From NCBI RefSeq assembly GCF_017329565.1, contig NZ_JAFMTT010000008.1: DNA of 64,000 bases, one strand, 5' to 3'. The notes below the pieces were generated by a model that did not search any database, had not been told where the DNA came from, and saw only the letters and a program-made list of their open reading frames with translations. The DNA comes from Alicyclobacillus mali. Its GTDB lineage: Bacteria; Bacillota; Bacilli; Alicyclobacillales; Alicyclobacillaceae. This document shows, in pieces, positions 32,449-40,006 of the stretch. Every line of letters begins with the position of its first letter. The stretch's first letter is position 1. A program made the position numbers and the translations under genes.

Positions 32449-33609
32449 ATGGCGCGTTGGGTTCGCTGGGTCGCCGCAGGGCTGTTCGGCGTGGCGGTGG
32501 CAGATGTGGCGTGGTTCACGTACGCCGCGCCGCGGCACGCAAAGCTGACGCCGGTCATGAGCGAAAGGCAGGCCGTGGATGAACTGCACATCGAGCGCAT
32601 CACGTTCCGGCCAGCGTCCGCCCCGTACGGTACGGTGCATCATCTGTCACTGCCGGGCTGCCAGGTCTGGTCCATCGACGGGCACGCGCTCTGCGTCGTG
32701 CAGTATCCGTCCATGAAGGCGGACGGATCGTTCACCGGCGCCTCGCGCATCGACGTGGTCGACGCCGATACGGGTCATGTCGAAGAGGCCATCTCGATGC
32801 CGCGGGGGCTGCAGGCGAACGCCGCATACCTCACCGATCGTTGGCTGGTGTGGCAAACGGGACCCGACGGCGGCAGTGGGATGCGGCAGCTGTGGGCGGA
32901 GGCGCGAGCGACCGGCACGCGCTTTGTGATTCGGTCCGCCGAGCGCGGAGTGCAGGAAGGCGATGTCGTGGGCCTCAAGGTGGTGGGGGATACGGCCTAT
33001 TGGCTGAGCGTGCAACAGGACAAGCGCGACGTTCAGACCACCGTCTGGGCGTACAATCTCACCACTCGCACAGGGCACCAGATTGTCACAGAGGACAGCG
33101 AGCGGGACGGGCGGGCCGTGCTATCGATGGCCGTGGGAGAGCGGGCGCTGTGGTTGGTGGAGGCAATATCGAAGCATCCGTTCGATCCGTCCACCTCTGC
33201 GCGACTGGTGCGCATTAGCCTTTCGTCGTCAGGCCCTGTGAACCGGACGGCCGTCCCCCTCTGGCACCCGGGCACGCTCTACGCGGCGACCGACGAGACC
33301 GCCATCTTGCAGTTGAACGCGAATCCAAAGCTGAACTCACCTGAGAACCCCGCGCCCTATCCCTTGTTCGCGTACAGGTTGGGCGCATCCGTCTTGGAGC
33401 AGTGGACGGATGGAGAGGCGGGGACGGCAAGCGGCGACGCCACCTGGCTCGCCGTCGATCAGAGCGACGCAGGCGGAGGGCGCGCGCTTTTGCTCCACCG
33501 GCCGTCGCAAACCGAGACCGCGCTTCCGGCACCCTTTTCCTACACGGACGGACATTGGGTCGCCTGGTGGGACGGGGCCGGGCATCTCGCGTGGGCCGCG
33601 CTCACCTGA
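32449..33609 (+). CDS. Membrane-anchored or secreted protein, beta-propeller-like
   Basis: Not recognised. After a signal or anchor segment (residues 3-25, with WVAAGLFGVAVADVAWF), the 386-residue protein consists of repeated short beta-strand blocks with W and D/G turns (DRWLVWQTGPD, ERALWLVEAI, DATWLAVDQSDAG, DGHWVAWWDGAG). This resembles a cell-surface beta-propeller, perhaps six or seven blades, but no family could be named. The ATG at 32449 has GAGAGGAG upstream. Upstream in-frame ATG codons lack a ribosome site. Confidence 0.75.
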   Translation: MARWVRWVAAGLFGVAVADVAWFTYAAPRHAKLTPVMSERQAVDELHIERITFRPASAPYGTVHHLSLPGCQVWSIDGHALCVVQYPSMKADGSFTGASRIDVVDADTGHVEEAISMPRGLQANAAYLTDRWLVWQTGPDGGSGMRQLWAEARATGTRFVIRSAERGVQEGDVVGLKVVGDTAYWLSVQQDKRDVQTTVWAYNLTTRTGHQIVTEDSERDGRAVLSMAVGERALWLVEAISKHPFDPSTSARLVRISLSSSGPVNRTAVPLWHPGTLYAATDETAILQLNANPKLNSPENPAPYPLFAYRLGASVLEQWTDGEAGTASGDATWLAVDQSDAGGGRALLLHRPSQTETALPAPFSYTDGHWVAWWDGAGHLAWAALT

Positions 33610-33617
33610 CGCGAACG

Positions 33618-33659
33618 AAAAGGCGCCGCCTCGGGCCAACGGCCCGGACGGCGCCTTTT
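33618..33659 (+). terminator. Bidirectional terminator
   Basis: An 11-bp stem AAAAGGCGCCG / CGGCGCCTTTT with an inner GGGCC/GGCCC stem lies between the convergent genes ending at 33609 and 33662 and can act in both directions. Confidence 0.85.
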
Positions 33660-33661
33660 CG

Positions 33662-33913
33662 TCAGTGCGCGCGATCCGCCATCTTCACCATAATGCTCGC
33701 GATGGAGCGGCGCTCTTCATCGTCCGCCACGTTCCACATTTCCTTCAGCAGCTGTTGCTCGGGGTTTTTGGGATCCACCTTGCTCGCCAAAAACTCGCCC
33801 ACCTTCGTGGCGATGTTCGCGAGCTGATCCTGATTTAGACCGGCTTCCTTGGCGCGATCGACGTGTTCTCCGAGAAATTGCTTCCAGTTCTCGAAGGTCT
33901 CCATGACGCCCAT
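33662..33913 (-). CDS. DUF3243-domain protein
   Basis: An 83-residue helical protein matching DUF3243 (Bacillus YmfJ type): NWKQFLGEHVDRAKEAG at the start and the LASKVDPKNPEQQLLKEMW block. The family is conserved in Bacillota and of unknown function. GGAGGAGG precedes the ATG by seven bases. An ATG three codons in is the alternative. It is divergent from the membrane-protein gene at 34047. Confidence 0.88.
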   Translation of the reverse strand: MGVMETFENWKQFLGEHVDRAKEAGLNQDQLANIATKVGEFLASKVDPKNPEQQLLKEMWNVADDEERRSIASIMVKMADRAH

Positions 33914-34046
33914 GGCTCATCCTCCTCCAGGTGCATTGGTTTCGTGCTCAATGTTCCCCGATGGCGCGCGCGTCATGCGGTGTGGCGCTGTGCATGTTTT
34001 GAAAGCGCAGCGCATATATGTCGGACAGGCAAAGGAGGAGGACGGT

Positions 34047-34340
34047 ATGCGGAGAAAAGTGGGCGTGCCGAGACAGGTGCGGACGTACTCGGCTATCTAT
34101 GGGCTTGCGGCGCTCGCGCTGGCGGCGTACGGCGTGCCGCGCCTGCCGAAGCTCGAGCACGGCGTCGCGGGCACCTTTTCGGCGCTTTGGCTGCTTCTGC
34201 TGGCGCTCTACATCGGGGCGAATCTGTACTTCTGGCTCGGGGCGGATCGCGAACGGGCGCGGCAGCTTGAAGAGGCGGCGGTTCAAAGCCCCGATCGGGA
34301 CGAGCGCCCGGGGCGCACGCGGCTTCGCGCGCGGGGATGA
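34047..34340 (+). CDS. Small two-helix membrane protein
   Basis: A 97-residue protein with two predicted membrane helices (about 12-32 and 44-65, with TFSALWLLLLALYIGANLYF) and a charged C-terminal tail rich in Arg, Glu and Asp. I do not recognise a family. AAAGGAGGAG before the ATG is a near-perfect ribosome site. A 10-bp inverted repeat begins right after the stop codon. Confidence 0.7.
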   Translation: MRRKVGVPRQVRTYSAIYGLAALALAAYGVPRLPKLEHGVAGTFSALWLLLLALYIGANLYFWLGADRERARQLEEAAVQSPDRDERPGRTRLRARG

Positions 34341-34370
34341 GAGCAGGCGGCTCGTCACGACCGCCTGCTC
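34341..34370 (+). repeat. Perfect 10-bp inverted repeat
   Basis: GAGCAGGCGG / CCGCCTGCTC with a 10-base loop lies between convergent genes. It has no T-tract. It overlaps the last five codons of the small peptide on the minus strand and may serve as a shared 3' hairpin. Confidence 0.6.
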
Positions 34371-34456
34371 GTCCACGCCACCAGGCCAATGGCCAGGGCG
34401 AGGCACGCCAGAATCGTCACAATCGGGTCAAGGTTGCCGTGCAAAGGATCCGTCAC
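34355..34456 (-). CDS. 33-residue single-helix membrane peptide coupled to dinB
   Basis: A very short gene: a GTG start forms a GTGA overlap with the dinB stop, with GAGGAGG seven bases upstream inside the dinB end. The peptide has a short polar start (TDPLHGNLDP), one hydrophobic helix (VTILACLALAIGLVAW) and a positive tail (TSRRS). This is a convincing small transmembrane protein by layout. Expression is inferred from the ribosome site and overlap. It could affect the membrane or replication response during DNA damage, but that is speculation. Confidence 0.6.
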   Translation of the reverse strand: MTDPLHGNLDPIVTILACLALAIGLVAWTSRRS

Positions 34457-35712
34457 GGTGTTTCCTCCTCATCATCCAAACGTTCGAGCGACGTGCCGCG
34501 GGCGTGCACGTCGTCCCTCTGCCCGGAAAGCGAGCGGCCCAGGCGGATGGCGCTCGGGCCGAACTTGGCCCGCACTTCGTCGATAGCGCGCTCGAGCTTC
34601 TCCAGTCGCTCGTCCCTCGGCTCGGTCGCGATGGGCACGGCGTCCCACAGGTGAAGCTGCACGCCCTGCCCGTCGCGCGGCACCAGGCCCTCCACCGAGA
34701 CCCCGAGCAGTCGAACCGGCTCGACCGGCCAAATCCGTTCAAACAGTGCCCTCGCGGCTTGAAAAAGTTCACCGGTGTGGCGCACGTAGGTCGCCAGGGT
34801 GTCCTGGTGGCGCGAGGTGCGCATCCGGCGATCCCGCACGGCCACGGCGACCACGCGGCCCATCAGGCCGTAGCCCCGCATGCGCGACGCGACGCGATCG
34901 CACAAGTCCATCACGACGCCCTCCACCTCGGCGAACGACCGCGCGTCCTTGGCCAAGGTCATCGAGTGGCCCACGCTCTTCGGCGGCTGAGGCTCCGTCT
35001 CGAGCGGGCGCGGATCGATGCCGTTGGCGCGCGCCTTCAGCTCGGCAGCCCGCGGCCCGAGCGCGCGAGCGAGGACGTCGAGCGACTGCACGGCGAGATC
35101 GCCAATGGTGACGATGCCGAGGCGCTTGAGCCTCTTCGCGGTGCTGGGGCCGACGCCGTGCATATGCTCGATGGCGAGCGGCCACAGTAAGCTGCGAATG
35201 TGGTCCGTGCGAAGCTCCGTGATGCCCATCGGCTTTTTCATGTCGCTCGCCATCTTGGCCAGGAACTTGTTGGACGCCACGCCGATGCTTGACGGAAGCC
35301 CAAGCGAGTCGAGCAGGCGGGCCTGAATGGCGCGGGCGAGACGGACCGGCCTGTCCCCGCCCGGCACGCGCGTGACGTCCGCGTAACACTCGTCAATGCT
35401 GACGATCTCGACATCCGGCGTGAACTCGCGCACGATGGCGAACACCTTGCGCGCATAAGCGCGGTATAGCCGAAAGTCGGGCCGCACAAGGATAAGCTCC
35501 GGGCAGCGCGCCAGAGCCTGGTGGACCGGCATGGGCGGCTTGACCCCTCGGGCTCGGGCCTCGTAGCTCGCGGTGACGACGATGCCGTGGCGCGTGGCCG
35601 GATCGCCCGCGACAGCGATGGCCTTGCCCGCGTAGCGCGCTGGATCGACGGCGGCGTGACACGAAGCATAAAAGGCGTTCATGTCGATGTGAAGGATTTG
35701 CCGCTGCGAAAT
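34453..35712 (-). CDS. dinB: DNA polymerase IV (Y family), probable ATT start
   Basis: A translesion polymerase. Palm motif SIDECYAD (metal-binding Asp/Glu), the KFLAKMASDMKKP finger/thumb block and the helix-hairpin-helix GVGPSTAKRLKRLGI are present, with a little-finger domain at the end. If translation began at the ATG at 35682 the protein would lose the first catalytic Asp, which is encoded just upstream in frame as ILHID-MNAFYAS. The only open in-frame stretch before it reaches a stop at 35719-35721 and has no ATG, GTG or TTG. An ATT at 35712 has AGAGGTGA six bases upstream and is taken as the start. Confidence 0.85.
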   Translation of the reverse strand: MSQRQILHIDMNAFYASCHAAVDPARYAGKAIAVAGDPATRHGIVVTASYEARARGVKPPMPVHQALARCPELILVRPDFRLYRAYARKVFAIVREFTPDVEIVSIDECYADVTRVPGGDRPVRLARAIQARLLDSLGLPSSIGVASNKFLAKMASDMKKPMGITELRTDHIRSLLWPLAIEHMHGVGPSTAKRLKRLGIVTIGDLAVQSLDVLARALGPRAAELKARANGIDPRPLETEPQPPKSVGHSMTLAKDARSFAEVEGVVMDLCDRVASRMRGYGLMGRVVAVAVRDRRMRTSRHQDTLATYVRHTGELFQAARALFERIWPVEPVRLLGVSVEGLVPRDGQGVQLHLWDAVPIATEPRDERLEKLERAIDEVRAKFGPSAIRLGRSLSGQRDDVHARGTSLERLDDEEETP

Positions 35713-35903
35713 GCGAAATCACCTCTAGGCATCAGTGTACCGCAAGCCAGGGATATTCGCGTACGAACTTCGCGCAAGCTTTCACGGCCTCCGCGACAGA
35801 TGTTCGGCTCCCATGCGGACGCATGCGGTACAATGCGTGTTGGACAACCTGATTTGAGCGACAAATTGAGCGATAAGTCGCACGTATGAAAAGGAGACTG
35901 TGT

Positions 35904-36356
35904 GTGCAGAGCAAGGAACAGCGCTTGATGCGCATTCGCGAGATTGTGAGCCAGAACGAGATTGAGACCCAGGAGGACCTGGTGCACGCGCTCGAGGAAG
36001 CGGGATTCCCCGTCACGCAGGCCACCATCTCGCGGGATATCAAGGAACTGCAACTCGTGAAGGTGGTGGGTTCAAACGGCAAGTACAAGTACGCCCTGCC
36101 CACCGCGGTGAACAAGGTCTCGGTGGATGCGCTGCAGCGTCGCTTGGCAGAGGTGTTCATCTCGCACGCGCGCGCCAACAATCTCATCGTCATCAAAGTG
36201 GCGCCCGGGAATGCGCATGCCATTGGCGCGCTGATGGACGCGCTGGATCCGCCTGGGCTGCTCGGCACCATTTGCGGGGACGACACCATGCTGCTCGTGT
36301 GCCAGGACGAGGAGGCCGCCGTCCGGCTGCTCCACGAGACGTTGAACATCGGGTGA
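35904..36356 (+). CDS. argR: Arginine repressor ArgR/AhrC
   Basis: An arginine-responsive regulator. A winged helix (REIVSQNEIETQEDLVHALE, then VTQATISRDIKELQLVK) is followed by the hexamer domain with the arginine-binding GTICGDDTMLLVC motif. The GTG at 35904 matches the Bacillus start and is seven bases after AAAAGGAG. The ATG at 35886 lies before that site and is less likely. A GAGCGACAAATT GAGCGATAAG direct repeat lies upstream. The usual partner recN is not next to it. Confidence 0.95.
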   Translation: MQSKEQRLMRIREIVSQNEIETQEDLVHALEEAGFPVTQATISRDIKELQLVKVVGSNGKYKYALPTAVNKVSVDALQRRLAEVFISHARANNLIVIKVAPGNAHAIGALMDALDPPGLLGTICGDDTMLLVCQDEEAAVRLLHETLNIG

Positions 36357-36444
36357 CGCTGGCGTTTCGCGTTTTCCGAGTTATACTATAGAAGTTGGCA
36401 TATTTCTGCTGCGGCCTCGGCTGCGGTGCGTGAGGAGATTGGCC

Positions 36445-37368
36445 ATGCCATTGTACAACTCGATTCTCGATCTCGTCGGTCACACGCCGGTCGTTCGCCT
36501 GAACCGCCTGCCGGACCCGAACGGCGCGAGCGTCTACGTGAAGCTCGAAGGCAAGAATCCGGCCGGCAGCGTGAAGGATCGGCCGGCCTTGAACATGATT
36601 TTGGAGGCGGAGCGGCAGGGCAAGCTCATCCCGGGCAAGAGCACCGTCATCGAGGCGACGTCCGGCAACACGGGCATCGGACTCGCCATGGTCTGCGCCG
36701 CCAAAGGGTATCGCTGCATCATCACGATGCCCGAGAACGCCACAGAGGAGCGCGTCAAATTGCTCAAGGCGTACGGTGCCGAGGTGCACCTGACGCCGGA
36801 GTCGAAGCGGATGAAGGGGGCCATCGATCTCGCCGAGGAACTCGCTGCGCGCATTCCGCACAGCTTCATTCCGGCCCAGTTTGACAATCCGTCAAATCCC
36901 GATGCACACCGCAAGACGACGGCGCTCGAAATCATCGAGGACTTCGAGGGCAAGCTGGACGCGCTTGTGTTGACCGCTGGCACGGGCGGCACGGTGACGG
37001 GCACGGGCGAAGTGCTGAAGCAGCGCATTCCGGGAATCAAAATTTACGTCGTGGAGCCGAAGGGCTCGCCCGTCCTTTCGGGCGGTCAGCCGGGTCCGCA
37101 CAAGATCCCCGGAACCGGTCCGGGTTTTGTGCCGCGCATCCTGAACCGCGAGGCGTTTGACGAGATTCTGCTGATTGAAGATCACGACGCGCAGATGATG
37201 GCGCGCCGCGTCGCCGCCGAAGAGGGAATTCTGCTCGGAGCTTCCGGGGCCGCGTCGGTTTTTCACGGACTTCGCGTCGCGGCGGAACTGCCGAAGGAGG
37301 CGCGCGTGCTCTGCATGGCGCCAGATACCGGGGAGAGGTATCTTTCGTCCGATTTGTACCAGAGTTGA
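36445..37368 (+). CDS. cysK: Cysteine synthase A (O-acetylserine sulfhydrylase)
   Basis: A PLP enzyme making cysteine from O-acetylserine and sulfide. K44 in NPAGSVKDRPA binds PLP, TSGNTGIG binds substrate, and GTGGTVTG binds the phosphate. Length 307 is normal. ATG 36445 follows GAGGAG. GTG 36430 is too close to it. The serine acetyltransferase that makes its substrate is at 23689. Confidence 0.96.
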   Translation: MPLYNSILDLVGHTPVVRLNRLPDPNGASVYVKLEGKNPAGSVKDRPALNMILEAERQGKLIPGKSTVIEATSGNTGIGLAMVCAAKGYRCIITMPENATEERVKLLKAYGAEVHLTPESKRMKGAIDLAEELAARIPHSFIPAQFDNPSNPDAHRKTTALEIIEDFEGKLDALVLTAGTGGTVTGTGEVLKQRIPGIKIYVVEPKGSPVLSGGQPGPHKIPGTGPGFVPRILNREAFDEILLIEDHDAQMMARRVAAEEGILLGASGAASVFHGLRVAAELPKEARVLCMAPDTGERYLSSDLYQS

Positions 37369-37425
37369 CGCGCCTTGCATCGAAATTTCCGCGCTACAAG
37401 CGCAAAGATAGGTCTCAAGACTCAT

Positions 37426-37452
37426 GTGACAACCGGGCGGACCGGATATACT
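37426..37452 (+). promoter_or_regulatory. Candidate promoter in the cysK downstream gap
   Basis: GTGACA (37426-37431), a 15-base spacer and TATACT (37447-37452). The short spacer weakens it. It would start a roughly 90-base RNA ending at the terminator at 37548. Confidence 0.4.
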
Positions 37453-37458
37453 GTCGGT

Positions 37459-37548
37459 GTGGTGTAGTTGACCTTGTTCTACACTGTACCTATCCCTGAC
37501 TGCCCGGTCGTGCGGGAAACCCCGTCTCAAGCGAGAGACGGGGTTTTT
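37459..37548 (+). ncRNA. Candidate small RNA with strong terminator
   Basis: A stretch with no open frame of note shows three stems: GTGTAG / CTACAC, CCCG / CGGG, and a 9-bp terminator CCCCGTCTC / GAGACGGGG followed by five T residues (37517-37548). It lies 90 bases after cysK, far enough for its own promoter at 37426. No known RNA family was recognised. It could instead be a long cysK 3' end. The rest of the gap to 37667 holds no gene I can support. Confidence 0.5.
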
Positions 37549-37666
37549 GCTGCTTTGAGGTTCGAGTGACAGGACGCGGAAGCCTGGCGTCGCATACCCC
37601 TACCCGGGTCTCCTGTCCCGGGGGCATGGCGCAGGAACGGAATTGCGAGATGGGCCCGCCGCACCT

Positions 37667-37694
37667 GAAAAGGGCGCCGCATGTAGCGGCGCCC
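37667..37694 (-). terminator. Rho-independent terminator of the secreted-protein gene
   Basis: A perfect 9-bp stem GGGCGCCGC / GCGGCGCCC with a five-base loop, followed on the minus strand by TTTTC, just after the gene at 37700. Confidence 0.8.
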
Positions 37695-37699
37695 GCATC

Positions 37700-38380
37700 C
37701 TAGCTCGACAGTCCAGCCTGGAGCGTGCCGGTCATCTTCGCCAGGATCTTTGTGGCCGTCTTCAGGTCCGACACCTTCTGTTGCTCAAGTTGCGTCATAT
37801 CGAGCAGTGCGGCGAGAAGTTCGCTGTTATCGCCGGCGGCGTGGGCCTGCTGAAGGAGCTGGAAATCGGCAGAGACCTGCGCCTGTGTGTACAGCGCATC
37901 CTCGAGGTACGAGACGACGGCGGTGGAATCCGGCGTCTGCTGCGTCAAAATGTCGAGATCGCCCACCTGGACGAACAGTTGAAGCGCGTCGATGTACGCG
38001 TTGACGGCGGCTTGCAGTTGAGCCTGCGCCTGCTTGTCGCTCTGCGTGGCCTGCTTGTAGGACTGGAGCGTCTGCTGAAGCGCCTGGTCAATGGCCTCGG
38101 GCGACGTGGGAAGCGACTGCGTCGGCAGCGGCGGATGCGAGATCAGCGTCGGATGAATGTTTTCATACGGCGCTATGGCCTGCTCAAACTGCGTGATGAT
38201 CTGGTGGATGTTCGGCCGAGTGCCATTGCCCGCGGGCGCACCGTCGGTTCCGTTTCCTGTGGTGTTGGCGACGGCCAAAAGCACGGCGCCTGGCGTGGTG
38301 TACGCTTGGGCGACAGGCGCTCCGGTGAAAGACAGGAGACTGACTGATGCCGCGATGGCAAGAAAAAGACCCCGATTCAC
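37700..38380 (-). CDS. Secreted helical protein of unknown function
   Basis: An N-terminal signal peptide ends in APVAQA with a likely cut near residue 25. The rest is a Gln/Ala/Leu-rich helical protein (IDQALQQTLQSYKQATQSDK and similar segments) with no cysteine, suggesting coiled coils outside the cell, possibly of the DUF5667 type. GAGGTGA lies before the GTG at 38380. A GTG at 38389 overlaps this site. No function can be named. Confidence 0.75.
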   Translation of the reverse strand: MNRGLFLAIAASVSLLSFTGAPVAQAYTTPGAVLLAVANTTGNGTDGAPAGNGTRPNIHQIITQFEQAIAPYENIHPTLISHPPLPTQSLPTSPEAIDQALQQTLQSYKQATQSDKQAQAQLQAAVNAYIDALQLFVQVGDLDILTQQTPDSTAVVSYLEDALYTQAQVSADFQLLQQAHAAGDNSELLAALLDMTQLEQQKVSDLKTATKILAKMTGTLQAGLSS

Positions 38381-38459
38381 AGAAGTCACCTCGATTGTGT
38401 GGTATCACATTCATTCGTCACATCGAGGTGAAACTGTGGGGGTCCGTCGCAGGACTCTG

Positions 38460-38651
38460 TCACTTTCCGGCGGACTGGCGCAGCCGCTCGACGCCATACG
38501 CCGTCAGAAATGCGGCTGCCGTGATGGCGAGGTGCTGCGAGAAGTGGGCCACCGGCTGCGCGTCGTCGATCACGCCCGGCAAATACGTTGCAGCGAGCGC
38601 CGCTGCGCCGACGTAGGCTGCACCGGCGTGAAGCCAGGTTGAACGCTTCAT
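38460..38651 (-). CDS. Small two-helix membrane protein with HxxxxH
   Basis: A 63-residue protein with two membrane helices. The second starts with AQPVAHFSQHLAITAAAF, with two His four residues apart at the membrane edge. The ATG overlaps the stop of the gene at 38648 (ATGA), so it is coupled. The companion protein has a similar His cluster. Together they look like one DUF1404- or CtaG-like four-helix unit split into two genes. That is a guess from layout. Confidence 0.6.
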   Translation of the reverse strand: MKRSTWLHAGAAYVGAAALAATYLPGVIDDAQPVAHFSQHLAITAAAFLTAYGVERLRQSAGK

Positions 38652-38890
38652 GAGCGCGCCACCTCCTCCGCATCGGCGGCACTGTACTCGCGCTCTTCGG
38701 TCCGATGGCGCGCCGCGCTCTGCGCCGCATAGCGGGCGGCTTCGAAGCCCAGCAATCCGCCGGATACGAGGAACAGCACGTGCGCCAAGGCGTGATGAAT
38801 GATGGATGCGTCCGCCCACGCGTCGACGCTGGGCCATACGCCTACCGCCCATGCTGCGAGGGCCGCGACGATGGTCAACGGGATCTTCAA
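38648..38890 (-). CDS. Small membrane protein with HHALAH cluster
   Basis: An 80-residue protein with two hydrophobic segments and a central SIIHHALAHVLFLVSGGLLGF block with three His. The C-terminus is charged. A TTG at 38890 is chosen because GGGAGGT lies nine bases upstream. The open frame extends to 38920. The next gene starts within its stop codon. Possible heme or metal binding is inferred from the His positions only. Confidence 0.6.
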   Translation of the reverse strand: MKIPLTIVAALAAWAVGVWPSVDAWADASIIHHALAHVLFLVSGGLLGFEAARYAAQSAARHRTEEREYSAADAEEVARS

Positions 38891-38977
38891 GGGCAATCGA
38901 CCTCCCTGCGAGTGTTTCAAGACTGACGCTCCTTACAAGTTTGCTCGCAGAGATGAAAAGTTAAACGTGGTGGCCGC

Positions 38978-39868
38978 TCACGGCGCGCTTTGTCGGAATC
39001 GCCCGATGACCTCCGTCGTGTCGAGGATGGTGATGAACGCGTCGGGATCGAGCGACTGGACGATCTCCTTGAGATCCGCAATTTCCAGATGCGTCATGGC
39101 GCAGAGCAGCACGCCGCGCTCGCGCTGTGTGTACGCGCCGTACGCGCGCATGACCGTGGAGCCGCGCACGAGCCGCTGGCCGATGGCGCTCGCCACCTCG
39201 CTCGGCTTGGACGTCACAATGAGCGCCGTCTTCCGCTGCTGGAAGTGCATCAGGCCGGAAACGACGCGGGAGGCGGCGTACATGCTGACGAGCGTGTACA
39301 AGCCCGCCGGCACGCCGAACACCAGCATGGACAAAAGGACGATGGCGGCGTTCATCACGAAGCTCACAGAGCCGATGTTGCGCCCCGTCAGGCGGTGCAC
39401 CACGAGGCTCACGATGTCCGTTCCGCCCATGGAACCGCCGACGCGGATGACGAGCCCGGACGAGAGCCCGGTGAGCACGCCGCCGTACAGGCCCATGAGC
39501 AGGGGATCCGTCGGCGTGGCAAAATGGAGCCGCACAAAATCGGCGAGCGCGGAGAAGCCGAGGATGGCAATGCCGGTCTGAAAGATGAACCTGCGCCCGA
39601 GGTATCGATAACCGAGGATGAAAAGCGGGATATTGAACACGAAGTACATGGTGCCCACGCCGAGCGCGGGAGCGTAGTGATGGAGGATCTGCGCCACGCC
39701 GGTCACGCCGCCGGCGAGGATGTGGGCGGGGGTGAGGAAGTTGTTGACCGCGACGGCGCCCACCAAGTCGGAAAAGAGAATGACCGCGATGCGCCACGTC
39801 CAATCGAGCACAGGATGGGAGGCGCCGCGCATGCCGACCATTCGGCGCATGTCTTCATATACGCGCAT
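38978..39868 (-). CDS. YitT-family membrane protein (DUF161 + DUF2179)
   Basis: Five to six membrane helices (DUF161/YitT, about 25-210, with NNFLTPAHILAGGVTG and GGSMGGTDIVSLV) followed by a cytoplasmic DUF2179 domain (about 215-295, AITHLEI-like AMTHLEIADLKEIV). The family is widespread in Bacillota and of unsettled function. Length 296 is normal. The ATG at 39868 is kept; codons 7 and 8 also offer starts. Confidence 0.9.
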   Translation of the reverse strand: MRVYEDMRRMVGMRGASHPVLDWTWRIAVILFSDLVGAVAVNNFLTPAHILAGGVTGVAQILHHYAPALGVGTMYFVFNIPLFILGYRYLGRRFIFQTGIAILGFSALADFVRLHFATPTDPLLMGLYGGVLTGLSSGLVIRVGGSMGGTDIVSLVVHRLTGRNIGSVSFVMNAAIVLLSMLVFGVPAGLYTLVSMYAASRVVSGLMHFQQRKTALIVTSKPSEVASAIGQRLVRGSTVMRAYGAYTQRERGVLLCAMTHLEIADLKEIVQSLDPDAFITILDTTEVIGRFRQSAP

Positions 39869-40006
39869 GACTCATGTCTCCTCGTCGCTCATGCTTTGCC
39901 ACCATTCTACACGGATTTTGAAGGCAATTGACGACAGGTTCGTGAAAGCTATGATCAAGCTAGATTCTAAGCCGCGAGGGACCGCGTGGCGGTCCGAGGA
40001 GGATCC

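Noticed and set aside
35680..35721. Frameshift at the 5' end of dinB
   Set aside because: The upstream residues are in the same frame as the rest of the gene, so no frameshift is needed; a non-standard start explains it better.
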